Positions 1 through 8,265 of a stretch of 36,364 nucleotides of DNA are shown in pieces. The stretch comes from Lentisphaeria bacterium. Lineage in GTDB: Bacteria; Verrucomicrobiota; Lentisphaeria; Victivallales; Victivallaceae. Location: positions 1 through 36,364 of the forward strand of contig JAFTIE010000177.1 in the NCBI GenBank assembly GCA_017457065.1, read 5' to 3'. The notes below the pieces were generated by a model, which searched no databases, was not told the origin of the DNA, and saw only the letters and a list, made by a program, of their open reading frames with translations. The number at the start of each line of letters is the position of its first letter. Position 1 is the first letter of the stretch. The position numbers were made by a program, and so were the translations under genes.

Positions 1-107
1 GGGAGCGTTTTCGGCTGTTACCTTGCAGGTAGCAGTCTCAATCTACCCTTTACAGCTCTTTGCGAATGACATCTTTGCCATTTTTTGAATGACTTTTGAA
101 ATTACCT
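1..107 (+). repeat. Interspersed repeat copy A (5' truncated by window start)
   Basis: This is the right-hand ~107 bp of a ~165 bp repeat that recurs at 108-272 and 36220-36364, and in deleted forms elsewhere. It carries the conserved internal hairpin (CTGTTACCT, loop TGC, AGGTAGCAG, at 15-35) and ends in the terminal sequence GACTTTTGAAATTACC. It joins copy B directly, with a period of 164 bp. No ORF in it looks coding. Confidence 0.85.
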
Positions 108-272
108 GAGGCAATTTCAAAACTCCTCAAAATTGTCAAAGCGCCCTCGCTTCGATCTGATAAAGGGAGCGTTTTCGGCTGTTACCTTGCAGGTAGCAGT
201 CTCAAACTACCCTTTACAGCTCGTTGCGAATGACATCTGTGCCATTTTTTGAATGACTTTTGACTTTACCTC
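108..272 (+). repeat. Interspersed repeat copy B (full length, ~165 bp)
   Basis: This is the only complete copy in the window. The left end is GAGGCAATTTCAAAACTC and the right end is GAATGACTTTTGACTTTACCTC, so the ends are imperfect inverted repeats of about 15 bp. The 9-bp internal hairpin is intact at 179-199. It is nearly identical to copies A and C over the shared part. It lies downstream of the GH35 gene and has no visible coding content. MITE-like or REPIN-like behaviour is an inference from the terminal inverted repeats, the hairpin and the intergenic spread. Confidence 0.85.
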
Positions 273-303
273 TCGTACACTGTGTTTTCTGCTCAACCAA
301 TAG

Positions 304-352
304 AAAAGGGCTGTCGCTTACCTTTTTTGAGGTTTTGCAGCAGCCCCTTTGA
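304..352 (-). terminator. Possible terminator of the GH35 operon
   Basis: Read on the minus strand, AAAGGGGCTG pairs with CAGCCCTTT across a long (~27 nt) loop and is followed by TTTTC. It starts just downstream of the GH35 stop codon. The long loop makes this a weak call. Confidence 0.4.
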
Positions 353-366
353 GAGATGTGAAGTGA

Positions 367-2118
367 TTACAATATGGCTGTATCCACCGATTCGGCGTAG
401 GGCGCCAGGAGCAATTCCGTCTCAAAGACGATGATCTCGTTTTTGCCCTTTTTGAGAATGGGGGAGGGGACGTAAAGGGTGTTTGCCGAACCTGCACGCC
501 AGTAGCGTCCCAGATTGAATCCGTTGACCCAGACCACGCCGCGGACTCCGGGGAACTTGATGAAACTTTCGGCGATCTCATCCACTTCAAATTCACCCTT
601 GAAGAAGGTGGGAACTTCCATATTGGCTTTGAGAGGTCCGAATTTGAGTTTGTCAAGGTTGTCCATGGGCAGTGACCGGTTCTGCCAGTCGAAGAGGTAG
701 GCGTTCCATGAAAGCAACCCTTCAGGGAGTCCCTTGCGGTCCTTGCCGGTGAGGTAGCCGTAGTTGATGCGTCCGAAGCTTTCCACCAGAACATCGATGT
801 CGGCACCTTCCGGGGGAACGGTGAAGTCGATCCCTTCCGCCTTTTCATCACGGAACACAGTGGCAAGCTTTTTGCCGTTGATGAAAATATCGGCGCAGTC
901 CCCCACGGCAGGAGCCCAGAGGTTGCCCTTGTGGGGACCGGCAATGCGGGTGCGGTAGTGGACAAATCCGAAAGATTGATCCAGCTGCTCCATGGAGAGA
1001 GGCGATTTTGATTGGACCGGCGTGCTGATCTGATCGAGGGCGTCAAAAATGGTGACGCTCTCTTTGAAGTCGATCTTGCCGTAGGATCTGCGTTTCACAG
1101 GTTCCGGCGTGCCGGTTTTGGCGTCGGGGAAATATTTTTTCACCGTCTCCTGGAGTTTCCGGTATTTAGGAGTCACATCACCCCACTCTGTAATGGGAGC
1201 ATCGTAATCGTAACTGGTGGTGTCGCAGGTGTAGTCGATGTCTTTACGGGTCTTGTTGGCTCCGGCTGTGAATCCGAAATTGGTTCCGCCGTGGAACATA
1301 TACATGTTGACATTGGCACCCGCACGGATGATGTCGTCAAACTCCCGCGCCACATCATCGGCATCGCGGCTTTTGCGGGGGTTGTTTTTCCAGTGGTCGT
1401 ACCATCCCAGCCAGAACTCCATATAAAAAGGCGGATCATCGGGACGCAGAGTTTTGAGGAGTTCAAAGCCGTTCAGGGGACGGCTGCCGCCTGTGAGCAT
1501 GGCGGCAGTTCCGGGGAGCATACCATTCTGCAGATAGGCAAGCCCCGCACCGTCGGCAGTGAAAAGAGGCACGGTGATACCGGCATCCAAGGTCATGTCA
1601 CGCAAGGCGCCGATATAGTCGTTGTCGTGTCCGTAGGAGCCGTATTCGTTTTCGATCTGCATGGCGATGATGGGACCGCCTTCATCGTACTGCAGGGGCT
1701 TGATCATGGGCATGATCTGATCGAAGTATTTCTGAATGGACTCCAGATAGACCTTGTTGTAACGGCGGAACTCAATGCCTTCTTTGTTCATGAGCCAGTG
1801 GGGCAGGCCGCCGTTGTCCCATTCGGCGCAGATGTAGGGACCGGGGCGCAGGATCACATAGAGCCCCAGCTCCTGAGCAGTCCTGATGAAGCGGGGAAAA
1901 TCCAGCATCCCGGAAAAGTCGAACTGACCTTCATGGGGTTCGTGCAAGTTCCAGCACATGTAAGTTTCAAGGCAGTTGAAACCGCATAATGCAAGTTTTT
2001 CCAGACGGTCACGCCACAGATCGGGGTGGACCCGGAAGTAGTGGATGGCGCCGGAAAAGATCTGGGTGGCTTTTCCGTCGATGAAGATCTTACGCTCTTT
2101 GAATTCTACTTTTGACAT
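367..2118 (-). CDS. Glycoside hydrolase family 35 beta-galactosidase
   Basis: A 583 aa member of GH35, which removes terminal beta-D-galactose from oligo- or polysaccharides by a retaining mechanism. The N-terminal TIM barrel shows the family pattern: GAIHYFR near residue 23, a ETYMCWNLHEP segment near 50, QIENEYGSYG near 153 (general acid/base Glu) and MEFWLGWYDHW near 233 (nucleophile Glu). The C-terminal half has the usual beta-sandwich region, including WVNGFNLGRYW. No signal peptide is visible, so it probably acts in the cytoplasm on imported sugar. It is the last gene of a minus-strand operon. AAGGAA lies upstream of the ATG. Substrate specificity cannot be read from the sequence. Confidence 0.93.
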   Translation of the reverse strand: MSKVEFKERKIFIDGKATQIFSGAIHYFRVHPDLWRDRLEKLALCGFNCLETYMCWNLHEPHEGQFDFSGMLDFPRFIRTAQELGLYVILRPGPYICAEWDNGGLPHWLMNKEGIEFRRYNKVYLESIQKYFDQIMPMIKPLQYDEGGPIIAMQIENEYGSYGHDNDYIGALRDMTLDAGITVPLFTADGAGLAYLQNGMLPGTAAMLTGGSRPLNGFELLKTLRPDDPPFYMEFWLGWYDHWKNNPRKSRDADDVAREFDDIIRAGANVNMYMFHGGTNFGFTAGANKTRKDIDYTCDTTSYDYDAPITEWGDVTPKYRKLQETVKKYFPDAKTGTPEPVKRRSYGKIDFKESVTIFDALDQISTPVQSKSPLSMEQLDQSFGFVHYRTRIAGPHKGNLWAPAVGDCADIFINGKKLATVFRDEKAEGIDFTVPPEGADIDVLVESFGRINYGYLTGKDRKGLPEGLLSWNAYLFDWQNRSLPMDNLDKLKFGPLKANMEVPTFFKGEFEVDEIAESFIKFPGVRGVVWVNGFNLGRYWRAGSANTLYVPSPILKKGKNEIIVFETELLLAPYAESVDTAIL

Positions 2119-2153
2119 AAAATTTTTTTCCTTGGATTTTATTGTTTCGGAAT

Positions 2154-2178
2154 AATTACCGGGGTAATTTCAAAACTC
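2154..2178 (+). repeat. Interspersed repeat fragment F (terminal-end junction)
   Basis: AATTACC, two bases, then GGTAATTTCAAAACTC: a right end abutting a left end of the repeat, like the A/B junction near 100-117. It lies between the GH35 gene and the pyruvyl transferase-like gene. The TGA stop of the latter (2177-2179 on the minus strand) is built partly from the repeat end. Confidence 0.6.
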
Positions 2179-3604
2179 ATTTGAAAAAGGCTCCCACCTC
2201 AGACATGCTTTGGGCAGAAAGTCCCGCCAGACGGTTGCGCACCTCAAGAAGTCTCTGCTGTAAAGCGCTCCGGTTTTCAAGGATCTTCAGCGCGGTAACG
2301 AGCATCTGTTTCCCCGAATCCATGTCATCAAGGTCGATGAGGAACTCAGAAAGTTCCATGTCCCGGACCATCTGCCTTTTTCTGCCGCACTCCACATAAG
2401 GGACGTGGATGAAGGGAACCTGATTGCCGATCGCCATGATGATGGAGTGCATCTCAACACTGACCAGCAGCGAACTGCCCCGGTAAACGGAAAGTGCCTG
2501 CTCCGGCGTCCAGAAACGGTCAAGGTACACTGTGGCAGACTTTGCTTCGTCGCTCAGAATGTTGTAAAGATGGGTACGGGCATCTTCAAGGGTGTCCCGT
2601 GTTTCATGGGCGATAAGGATCTTGTGACCGGTCTTTTTGATGTACTCCTCAATGAGATACTTCATCTGTTCCATCTGGTGACGGCAGCGTTCCGGGGTGA
2701 CGGAGCCCCCCGTAGGGTCGTGGTATTTGGGCTTGGGTGCGGAAATACGCAAAGCCACGGTCATGAATTTTCCCTCTTCAAGAGCGTTTTCTTTGAAAAA
2801 CGCCTCTTTCCACTTTTCATCCCCGCCGTCGAAATAGACTGTTGTATCGGGGCGGAAGTCGATTTTTTTGAAAGTGAACTTTTTCTGTAACAGATAGTTG
2901 AGGGAATCCGTATCCCGGCAGTAAACGAACGCCGCATCGGCAAAGAGTTTATCGTACAGAAGATCCATGGGCCACTCAATAAGGTCAAAGGATTGTGAAC
3001 CGATACCGTAGGGGATCCCCAGAGCCCGGGCGAGGATCAGAGACATGGCAAGGGGGAGCGTGTATCCGAAAAGACGGCGGACCCCCAATCTGCCGAAGTT
3101 CAAAGTGGTGCCGGAGTTGTAGTAGACAAATCCGGCATTCTGAAAGGCTTCTGCCAGATCAGGGAAGTGGACTTTCAGATCTTCCATGATCTCCAAGGGG
3201 AAACGGTTGAGCAGATCATCGGTCAGGGCTTCTGCATCAAAGGAAGAGATGGTGCCGGTGCGGAACTGTTCCAGTTTCAGTTTTCCGTGACGGGCAATGA
3301 GAGCGTTCCAGGCGTTGCCTTTGATCTTTGCATCACGGATCGCTTCTGAGGCGGCATCGGGCATGGGGTCTCCTGCGATCAGGTCAAAAAAGGGCATGGG
3401 CAGCACTTCGCCTCTGGGATTGTAGGGAGGGAGCACCTCTTTATAATGAGCGTAAGCCGGGTCGCTTTCGGGCAGATAGTTTATGAGTTTTACATCCAGA
3501 TCGGGGAACTTTTCTTTCAGAAGGGTGAAAAGTCCCCCCTGGATCCCCATGTCGCCTATATTGTTGATGCTCCAGGCGTAGCTGACCAGCAAATGTTTTT
3601 TCAT
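2177..3604 (-). CDS. Polysaccharide pyruvyl transferase family protein
   Basis: A 475 aa protein of the polysaccharide pyruvyl transferase family (PF04230), whose members add ketal pyruvate to sugars of surface polymers. Supporting features are the N-terminal SYAWSINNIGDMGIQGG loop (residues 8-24), the central GIGSQSFD segment, and the C-terminal VEMHSIIMAIGNQVPFIHVPY motif typical of the family. No signal peptide or membrane segment is seen. Its ATG overlaps the stop of the upstream DUF4091 gene (ATGA), so the two are translationally coupled, and GH35 follows 58 bp later. Its place among glycan-degrading genes is unusual for a biosynthetic family, so the actual reaction is uncertain. Confidence 0.8.
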   Translation of the reverse strand: MKKHLLVSYAWSINNIGDMGIQGGLFTLLKEKFPDLDVKLINYLPESDPAYAHYKEVLPPYNPRGEVLPMPFFDLIAGDPMPDAASEAIRDAKIKGNAWNALIARHGKLKLEQFRTGTISSFDAEALTDDLLNRFPLEIMEDLKVHFPDLAEAFQNAGFVYYNSGTTLNFGRLGVRRLFGYTLPLAMSLILARALGIPYGIGSQSFDLIEWPMDLLYDKLFADAAFVYCRDTDSLNYLLQKKFTFKKIDFRPDTTVYFDGGDEKWKEAFFKENALEEGKFMTVALRISAPKPKYHDPTGGSVTPERCRHQMEQMKYLIEEYIKKTGHKILIAHETRDTLEDARTHLYNILSDEAKSATVYLDRFWTPEQALSVYRGSSLLVSVEMHSIIMAIGNQVPFIHVPYVECGRKRQMVRDMELSEFLIDLDDMDSGKQMLVTALKILENRSALQQRLLEVRNRLAGLSAQSMSEVGAFFK

Positions 3605-5772
3605 CTCATCCTCTCAATAAGTCCGGCTGCTGCCGAACGGTTTTTCAATAGCTCAACAGGTGTGATGTTCTCTGAAGAGCTGAGTGATTTATAAAGTTTT
3701 TCCCCCTGCAGACGCAAAGGATCATTCTTCTTTCTTCCATGGGCAAGCTTCATCATAATGGTGTAATATTCGTAGTCTTCAATGCCGTCCCGGATGGCTT
3801 CGGCACGCAACGTAGAAAGGAATTTCCCCTTTTCCCCCATGCAGAAATAACTGCCCCCGCCGTTGTCTCCGGGAAAACTTTCAGGGTTCCAACGTGTGAG
3901 AGGAGCAGTCCCCGAAATGGGGGAGGAGTTGTTGTACCACCGCGAAACGGTCCACACCAGCCACCCGTCTGTCCGTGAGGCGGCAGCCTGTTCCCCCAGC
4001 TGGGTGCGGATCCGGGCAAGGGGAGTTCCGTCAACAGTCATCTGTGTGGTGTAGTACCACACTTTGCGCTTGAGTTTTCTTGCTTTTTCCGCCCGTTCAA
4101 AGTTGTACTGCCAGACGGGGGGGATCCATTCATCAATGATACCGTGAAGATCGCTCTGGAAACCGTAGGAGTTGTCGGTGATGGTGCTGACGATCTTCAA
4201 ATCGGGAAACTCTTTTTTCAAGCTCCTGACCAGGTCGATGATGGCGCACCACTCAGAGGGGGTCGCTTCATCAAAGGCATAACAGGCGGCGTAGTGCCAG
4301 AGGTTTGCTTTTTTCAGCTCAGGAACTCTCTTTCTCAGGAGCTGCAAGTACTTTTCTTTCCACTCTGCCGGGTAATGGGACTGTTCTTTTGCACTCATCT
4401 TTTCCCACAGCACTTTGGAGCTCCCGGGGGAGATCTTCTTTCTGGTGTGATGTGCCTGCCGGGGGAGTTTCAAATAAACGATGGGGATGAAATTCAATCC
4501 GCTTTTCACTGCCTCAAGATATTCCTGCATCGGGGGCAGCTGGGGGATGCCGTAGCTGCCGGAGTCGGAGTAAATGGAAAAGCTGTTGAGATAAAAATTA
4601 CTGAGCAGCCACTTTTCAAACTCTTTTTTGTATTTCCCCATAAGCTTTGAACCGTAGACCGAAGTTGCCGTTCTGAGGGTCTTTCTGCGGGGCAGGGTGA
4701 AATTGTAAGGCGTGACATCCAGAGGAAGGGAGAACTTTTTGCCGTCAGCATTGAAGTTGACAGAGATCCGGTGTGTGCCGGGGACCGGTTGGGGGAGCTT
4801 TATCCTGACCACCCAGAGCTGGAGCTGGTAAGGAGCAAGACCAGTGACTTTTGAAGTGTATTCAAGGATCGGATCAAAGTGCCACCCGGTGTGGACTCCA
4901 GGTGTTCTGGAAGAACGGGTCCTGACCGCTCCGGCAGGATGGATGGAGCCTGAAACGGAAGAGGGAAGTCCGGAAAGAGAAGCGGAGAGCTCTTTCAAGG
5001 GCGTTTTACTTACTGTGATGATGTGGATATTTTCTGTTTCATTGCCCGCAAGAGAGATCTTTCCACGACTCCGGGGCACAGCGTCAAGAACACCGTAAAA
5101 GGGCAGGGGACGGCAGAGAGGGGAGATAAAGCCTGCTCCGAGACTCTTTGAACCGGTCACTTCACTGCCGGCAGCAATAAGGTTGTCAAGCTGTTTTCTG
5201 CGTAAAAAAGCGGTGAATTTTTCACATTGAGCCAGGGTGGAGATCTTTTCAAGCTCCTTTGAAACACCGCAACTTTCCGCAACTTGGCGCAGCTTTTCCT
5301 TTTGTTGGGCAAGGCGGCTGAAAAGTCTGATATCGTAAATGGTGAATTGGGCGCTCAGGGCGGGACGGCTCAGATAGATGCGCAGAAACTTCATGTTTTT
5401 CTTATCCATCTTCCGTGCCGGGTTGAAGTTGAAGCGCAAAGTCGTCCTGAACCCGTCAGCAATAGGCTGCACATCAAAGCACTGTTTGCCTTTGGCATCC
5501 CGGAAATTGATGGAAAGGGAAGAACTGAAACCGCCTGACAATCTCAAATCCACATCCACTCCATCGTATGCTGAACAATCAGGAACGAGAAGCAAATTTA
5601 CTGTCGGATGAGTGTTTTTCAGTTCATGTGCATAAGCGGGAAAATCAATGATAAGAGAAGTGCCGTTTTTCCGGAACTTTGCTCCTCCTGTGGCAGAGAC
5701 CGGTTCCAGAGGAACTGTTTGCGCTGCAAGCGTGAAAAGCAGGAAAAAAATCAACAGAAAAAAGAGCTTCAT
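3601..5772 (-). CDS. Secreted DUF4091 (GH123-like) protein
   Basis: A 723 aa protein from the ATG at 5772. It opens with a Lys and a long Leu/Phe run ending near AAQT, a classical signal peptide, so it should be exported. The C-terminal half matches DUF4091 proteins: VWYYTTQMTVDGTP, DGWLVWTVSRW, then FPGDNGGGSYF and LRAEAIRDGIEDYEYY. DUF4091 is related to GH123 beta-N-acetylgalactosaminidases, so a glycan-active role is likely but unproven. The frame stays open upstream: an in-frame ATG at 5826 lies inside repeat copy E, and a start further out at 5871 is upstream of the predicted transcription start. I chose 5772 because it begins the signal peptide. First gene of a three-gene operon. Confidence 0.82.
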   Translation of the reverse strand: MKLFFLLIFFLLFTLAAQTVPLEPVSATGGAKFRKNGTSLIIDFPAYAHELKNTHPTVNLLLVPDCSAYDGVDVDLRLSGGFSSSLSINFRDAKGKQCFDVQPIADGFRTTLRFNFNPARKMDKKNMKFLRIYLSRPALSAQFTIYDIRLFSRLAQQKEKLRQVAESCGVSKELEKISTLAQCEKFTAFLRRKQLDNLIAAGSEVTGSKSLGAGFISPLCRPLPFYGVLDAVPRSRGKISLAGNETENIHIITVSKTPLKELSASLSGLPSSVSGSIHPAGAVRTRSSRTPGVHTGWHFDPILEYTSKVTGLAPYQLQLWVVRIKLPQPVPGTHRISVNFNADGKKFSLPLDVTPYNFTLPRRKTLRTATSVYGSKLMGKYKKEFEKWLLSNFYLNSFSIYSDSGSYGIPQLPPMQEYLEAVKSGLNFIPIVYLKLPRQAHHTRKKISPGSSKVLWEKMSAKEQSHYPAEWKEKYLQLLRKRVPELKKANLWHYAACYAFDEATPSEWCAIIDLVRSLKKEFPDLKIVSTITDNSYGFQSDLHGIIDEWIPPVWQYNFERAEKARKLKRKVWYYTTQMTVDGTPLARIRTQLGEQAAASRTDGWLVWTVSRWYNNSSPISGTAPLTRWNPESFPGDNGGGSYFCMGEKGKFLSTLRAEAIRDGIEDYEYYTIMMKLAHGRKKNDPLRLQGEKLYKSLSSSENITPVELLKNRSAAAGLIERMR

Positions 5773-5806
5773 GAAACAGTATTCCCGATGGATAATTTTG
5801 AACTGT

Positions 5807-5846
5807 GAGGTAATTTCAAAAGTCATTCGAGTTTTGAAATTGCCTC
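5807..5846 (-). repeat. Interspersed repeat copy E (ends-only, 40 bp hairpin)
   Basis: The sequence is GAGGTAATTTCAAAAGTCATTC followed at once by GAGTTTTGAAATTGCCTC. These are the two terminal inverted repeats of the family, in opposite orientation to copies A-C, with the whole interior missing. It can fold as a ~15 bp stem with a ~10 nt loop. It lies between the predicted start of the minus-strand operon (~5850) and the DUF4091 ATG (5772), so it is predicted to be transcribed as a leader hairpin. Confidence 0.8.
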
Positions 5847-5856
5847 CTGTGTCTAT

Positions 5857-5885
5857 ACTATACACCGGCAAAGCTGATTATGCAA
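5857..5885 (-). promoter_or_regulatory. Promoter of the DUF4091-PPT-GH35 operon
   Basis: On the minus strand, TTGCAT, a 17 bp spacer and TATAGT. The predicted start is near 5850, giving a leader of ~78 nt that contains repeat copy E. Confidence 0.6.
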
Positions 5886-5954
5886 GACAGCAAGCAGAAA
5901 AAATGTTCCTTTGCAGCAGCAAAAACTTATTCATGACTTCACGGGGGAGTTGAC

Positions 5955-5983
5955 TTGCAAAAACAAAACAGAAGGTGTATATT
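5955..5983 (+). promoter_or_regulatory. Promoter of the nucleotide-sugar operon
   Basis: TTGCAA, a 17 bp spacer and TATATT. The predicted start near 5990 lies only ~3 nt before the tviB ATG at 5993, implying a leaderless or nearly leaderless transcript. Confidence 0.6.
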
Positions 5984-5992
5984 ATCCTTATT

Positions 5993-7279
5993 ATGATAAA
6001 CAAGATTAAAAATTTTACAGCAAGGATCGCCGTGATCGGTCTCGGTTATGTGGGACTGCCTCTGGCGGTGGAGTTCGGACGCAAATTTGATGTGGTCGGT
6101 TTTGACGTCAAGAAAGAACGTTTGAAAATGTTGCGTCAGGGAGTTGACGTGACTTTGGAAACTTCAAGTGAAGATCTTGAAAACGCCCGTTTTCTGCGTT
6201 ACACTGATTCCATTGACGATCTGCGGGACAGAGATATTTTTATCGTAACGGTCCCGACCCCCGTCGATGAACACAAACAACCTGATCTGACCCCTCTGAT
6301 CCGTGCCTCTGAAACAGTGGGCAAGGCGATCAAACGGGGCGGTATCGTCATCTATGAGAGCACTGTTTACCCCGGATGTACAGAAGAGGACTGTGTGCCT
6401 GTAATTGAGCAGTTCAGCGGACTCAAATACAATGCGGACTTTTTTTGCGGGTACAGCCCTGAAAGGATCAATCCGGGGGATAAAAAACATACTCTGACCA
6501 GGATATTGAAGGTTGTTTCCGGTTCCACACCCGAAACGGCACAGCAGGTGCAGGCACTTTACGATTCGATCCTGACTGCCGGGACTTTTCTGGCAAGTTC
6601 CATCAAAGTCGCCGAAGCTGCCAAGGTTATTGAAAACTCCCAGCGGGACCTGAATATCGCCTTTGTCAACGAACTTGCCAAGATCTTCAATCTGATGCAG
6701 ATCGATACCAGCGACGTTCTTGCCGCTGCCGGCACAAAATGGAACTTTCTGCCCTTCAAGCCCGGATTGGTGGGGGGGCATTGTATCGGCGTGGATCCTT
6801 ATTATCTGACCTACAAAGCTCAGGCTCTGGGCTATCTCCCCGAAGTGATCCTTGCCGGACGCCGTATCAATGACGGTATGAATGAATATGTTGCCACCAG
6901 AGTGGTGAAACTGATGATAAAAAAACATCAGCAGGTGTGCGACTCACGGGTGCTCATACTGGGGATGACCTTCAAGGAAAACTGTCCGGATATCCGCAAC
7001 TCTCAGGTCCCCGGTGTGGTCAGGGCGTTGCAGGATTTCGGCTGCAAGGTGGATATTTACGATCCCTGGGCTGATCCGGCAGAAATAAAAGAGAATTACG
7101 GATTTGAGGCTGTGAACGATTTTTCTCAGCTCGATCCTGCAGTTTATGATGCTGTTGTTGCGGCCGTTGCCCATCAGCAGTTCCGAAACCTGGAGTGGGG
7201 CGCTTTCAGCAAACCCCGGCGGGTCATTTTTGATGTGAAGGGCTTTTTGCCCGCTGATCTGGTCGATGGACGGCTCTGA
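5993..7279 (+). CDS. tviB: UDP-N-acetyl-D-glucosamine 6-dehydrogenase (TviB/WbpO type)
   Basis: A 428 aa nucleotide-sugar dehydrogenase that oxidises the C6 of UDP-HexNAc to the uronic acid with two NAD+, as in Vi-antigen synthesis. An N-terminal Rossmann motif (IAVIGLGYVGLPLA) is followed by VPTPVDEHKQPDLTPL, YESTVYPGCTEEDCVP, the central dimer region with VAEAAKVIENSQRDLN, the catalytic Cys in GLVGGHCIGVDPYYL, and a C-terminal domain with TFKENCPDIRNS. From memory the match to Salmonella TviB is close over the full length. A GTG at 5975 is in frame, but it would lie upstream of the predicted transcription start. First gene of a compact operon; the next starts 2 nt after its stop. Confidence 0.93.
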   Translation: MINKIKNFTARIAVIGLGYVGLPLAVEFGRKFDVVGFDVKKERLKMLRQGVDVTLETSSEDLENARFLRYTDSIDDLRDRDIFIVTVPTPVDEHKQPDLTPLIRASETVGKAIKRGGIVIYESTVYPGCTEEDCVPVIEQFSGLKYNADFFCGYSPERINPGDKKHTLTRILKVVSGSTPETAQQVQALYDSILTAGTFLASSIKVAEAAKVIENSQRDLNIAFVNELAKIFNLMQIDTSDVLAAAGTKWNFLPFKPGLVGGHCIGVDPYYLTYKAQALGYLPEVILAGRRINDGMNEYVATRVVKLMIKKHQQVCDSRVLILGMTFKENCPDIRNSQVPGVVRALQDFGCKVDIYDPWADPAEIKENYGFEAVNDFSQLDPAVYDAVVAAVAHQQFRNLEWGAFSKPRRVIFDVKGFLPADLVDGRL

Positions 7280-7281
7280 TT

Positions 7282-8265
7282 ATGAACAAACAAATTACCA
7301 ATACCAAAGTACTTGTCACCGGCGGCGCCGGATTTATCGGTTCTCACCTGGTGGATTCTCTTTTGGCGAACAGCAACGAAGTGGTTTGTCTGGATAATTT
7401 CGCAACCGGCAGACGGGAAAATCTTGTTTCCGCTCTGAAAAATCCCCTTTTTACACTTATTGAAGGGGATATCAGAGACAGAAACGTTTGCCGTGATGCC
7501 ATGAAGGATGTAAAGATCGTTTTTCATGAAGCGGCACTGGGGTCAGTTCCCCGGTCGATCGCCGACCCGGCGGAGTCCACTTCGGTCAATGTGGCGGGCT
7601 TTGTGAACATTCTCCATGCGGCAGTGGAAGCAAAGGTCGAATCATTTGTTTACGCTTCAAGCTCTTCTGTTTACGGCGATGAGGAAAAACTCCCCAAGAG
7701 CGAAGAGCGGATCGGCACTGCTCTTTCACCATACGCCGTTACCAAGTACGCAGATGAACTTTTCGGAGCCAACTTTGCAAGTGTCTATGGTATCAAAGTC
7801 ACCGGGTTGCGTTATTTCAACGTCTTCGGTCCCCGGCAGGATCCAAGGGGGGCTTACGCCGCTGTGATCCCCCGTTTTGTGACAGCGCTGCTCCGTCATG
7901 AAAGTCCGGTGATCTACGGTGACGGGACCAACTCCAGGGATTTTACCTTCGTTGCCAACGTGGTGAGCGCAAATATGCTTGCCGCACTCCGTGAAGGCTC
8001 AGGACACCGTGTCTACAACGTTGCCGCAGGTGGAAGGACCGATCTCAATGAATTGTTTCACTCTCTCAGAGAGGCTCTGGTGATGCGGGGCGTTCCCTGC
8101 GGCGATGTCGAAGTTGAATATGCCCCCGGCAGGGCAGGGGATATCCCACACTCCTTCGCCGATGTTTCCCGGGCGGAAAAGGAACTCGGATACCGCAGTC
8201 TCTACGATATAAAGAGCGGTATCCGCGAAATGGTCGGGTATTACATGGAGAACTTTGGAAAATGA
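7282..8265 (+). CDS. tviC: UDP-N-acetylhexosamine 4-epimerase (TviC/WbpP-like SDR)
   Basis: A 327 aa extended short-chain dehydrogenase. It has GGAGFIGSHL (NAD binding, residue ~14), EAALGSVPRSI, SSSSVYGDEEKLPKSEERIG and the catalytic YAVTK. The EAALGSVPRSI segment is characteristic of the WbpP/TviC group, which interconverts UDP-GlcNAc/GalNAc or their uronates. Together with the preceding tviB it would supply UDP-GalNAcA, as in Vi antigen and related polymers. It begins 2 nt after tviB, and its stop overlaps the rfbF start (ATGA). A plain UDP-glucose 4-epimerase is less likely, because a separate galE lies at 26371. Confidence 0.85.
   Translation: MNKQITNTKVLVTGGAGFIGSHLVDSLLANSNEVVCLDNFATGRRENLVSALKNPLFTLIEGDIRDRNVCRDAMKDVKIVFHEAALGSVPRSIADPAESTSVNVAGFVNILHAAVEAKVESFVYASSSSVYGDEEKLPKSEERIGTALSPYAVTKYADELFGANFASVYGIKVTGLRYFNVFGPRQDPRGAYAAVIPRFVTALLRHESPVIYGDGTNSRDFTFVANVVSANMLAALREGSGHRVYNVAAGGRTDLNELFHSLREALVMRGVPCGDVEVEYAPGRAGDIPHSFADVSRAEKELGYRSLYDIKSGIREMVGYYMENFGK

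Noticed and set aside
1..272. CRISPR array
   Set aside because: The tandem repeat unit is 164 bp with no spacers, and no cas genes are present. No other regularly spaced short repeats were seen in the window.
1012..1989. A 325-codon open frame antisense to the GH35 gene
   Set aside because: It mirrors a confidently identified GH35 gene, has no ribosome-binding site or family motif, and its composition is that of a shadow frame.
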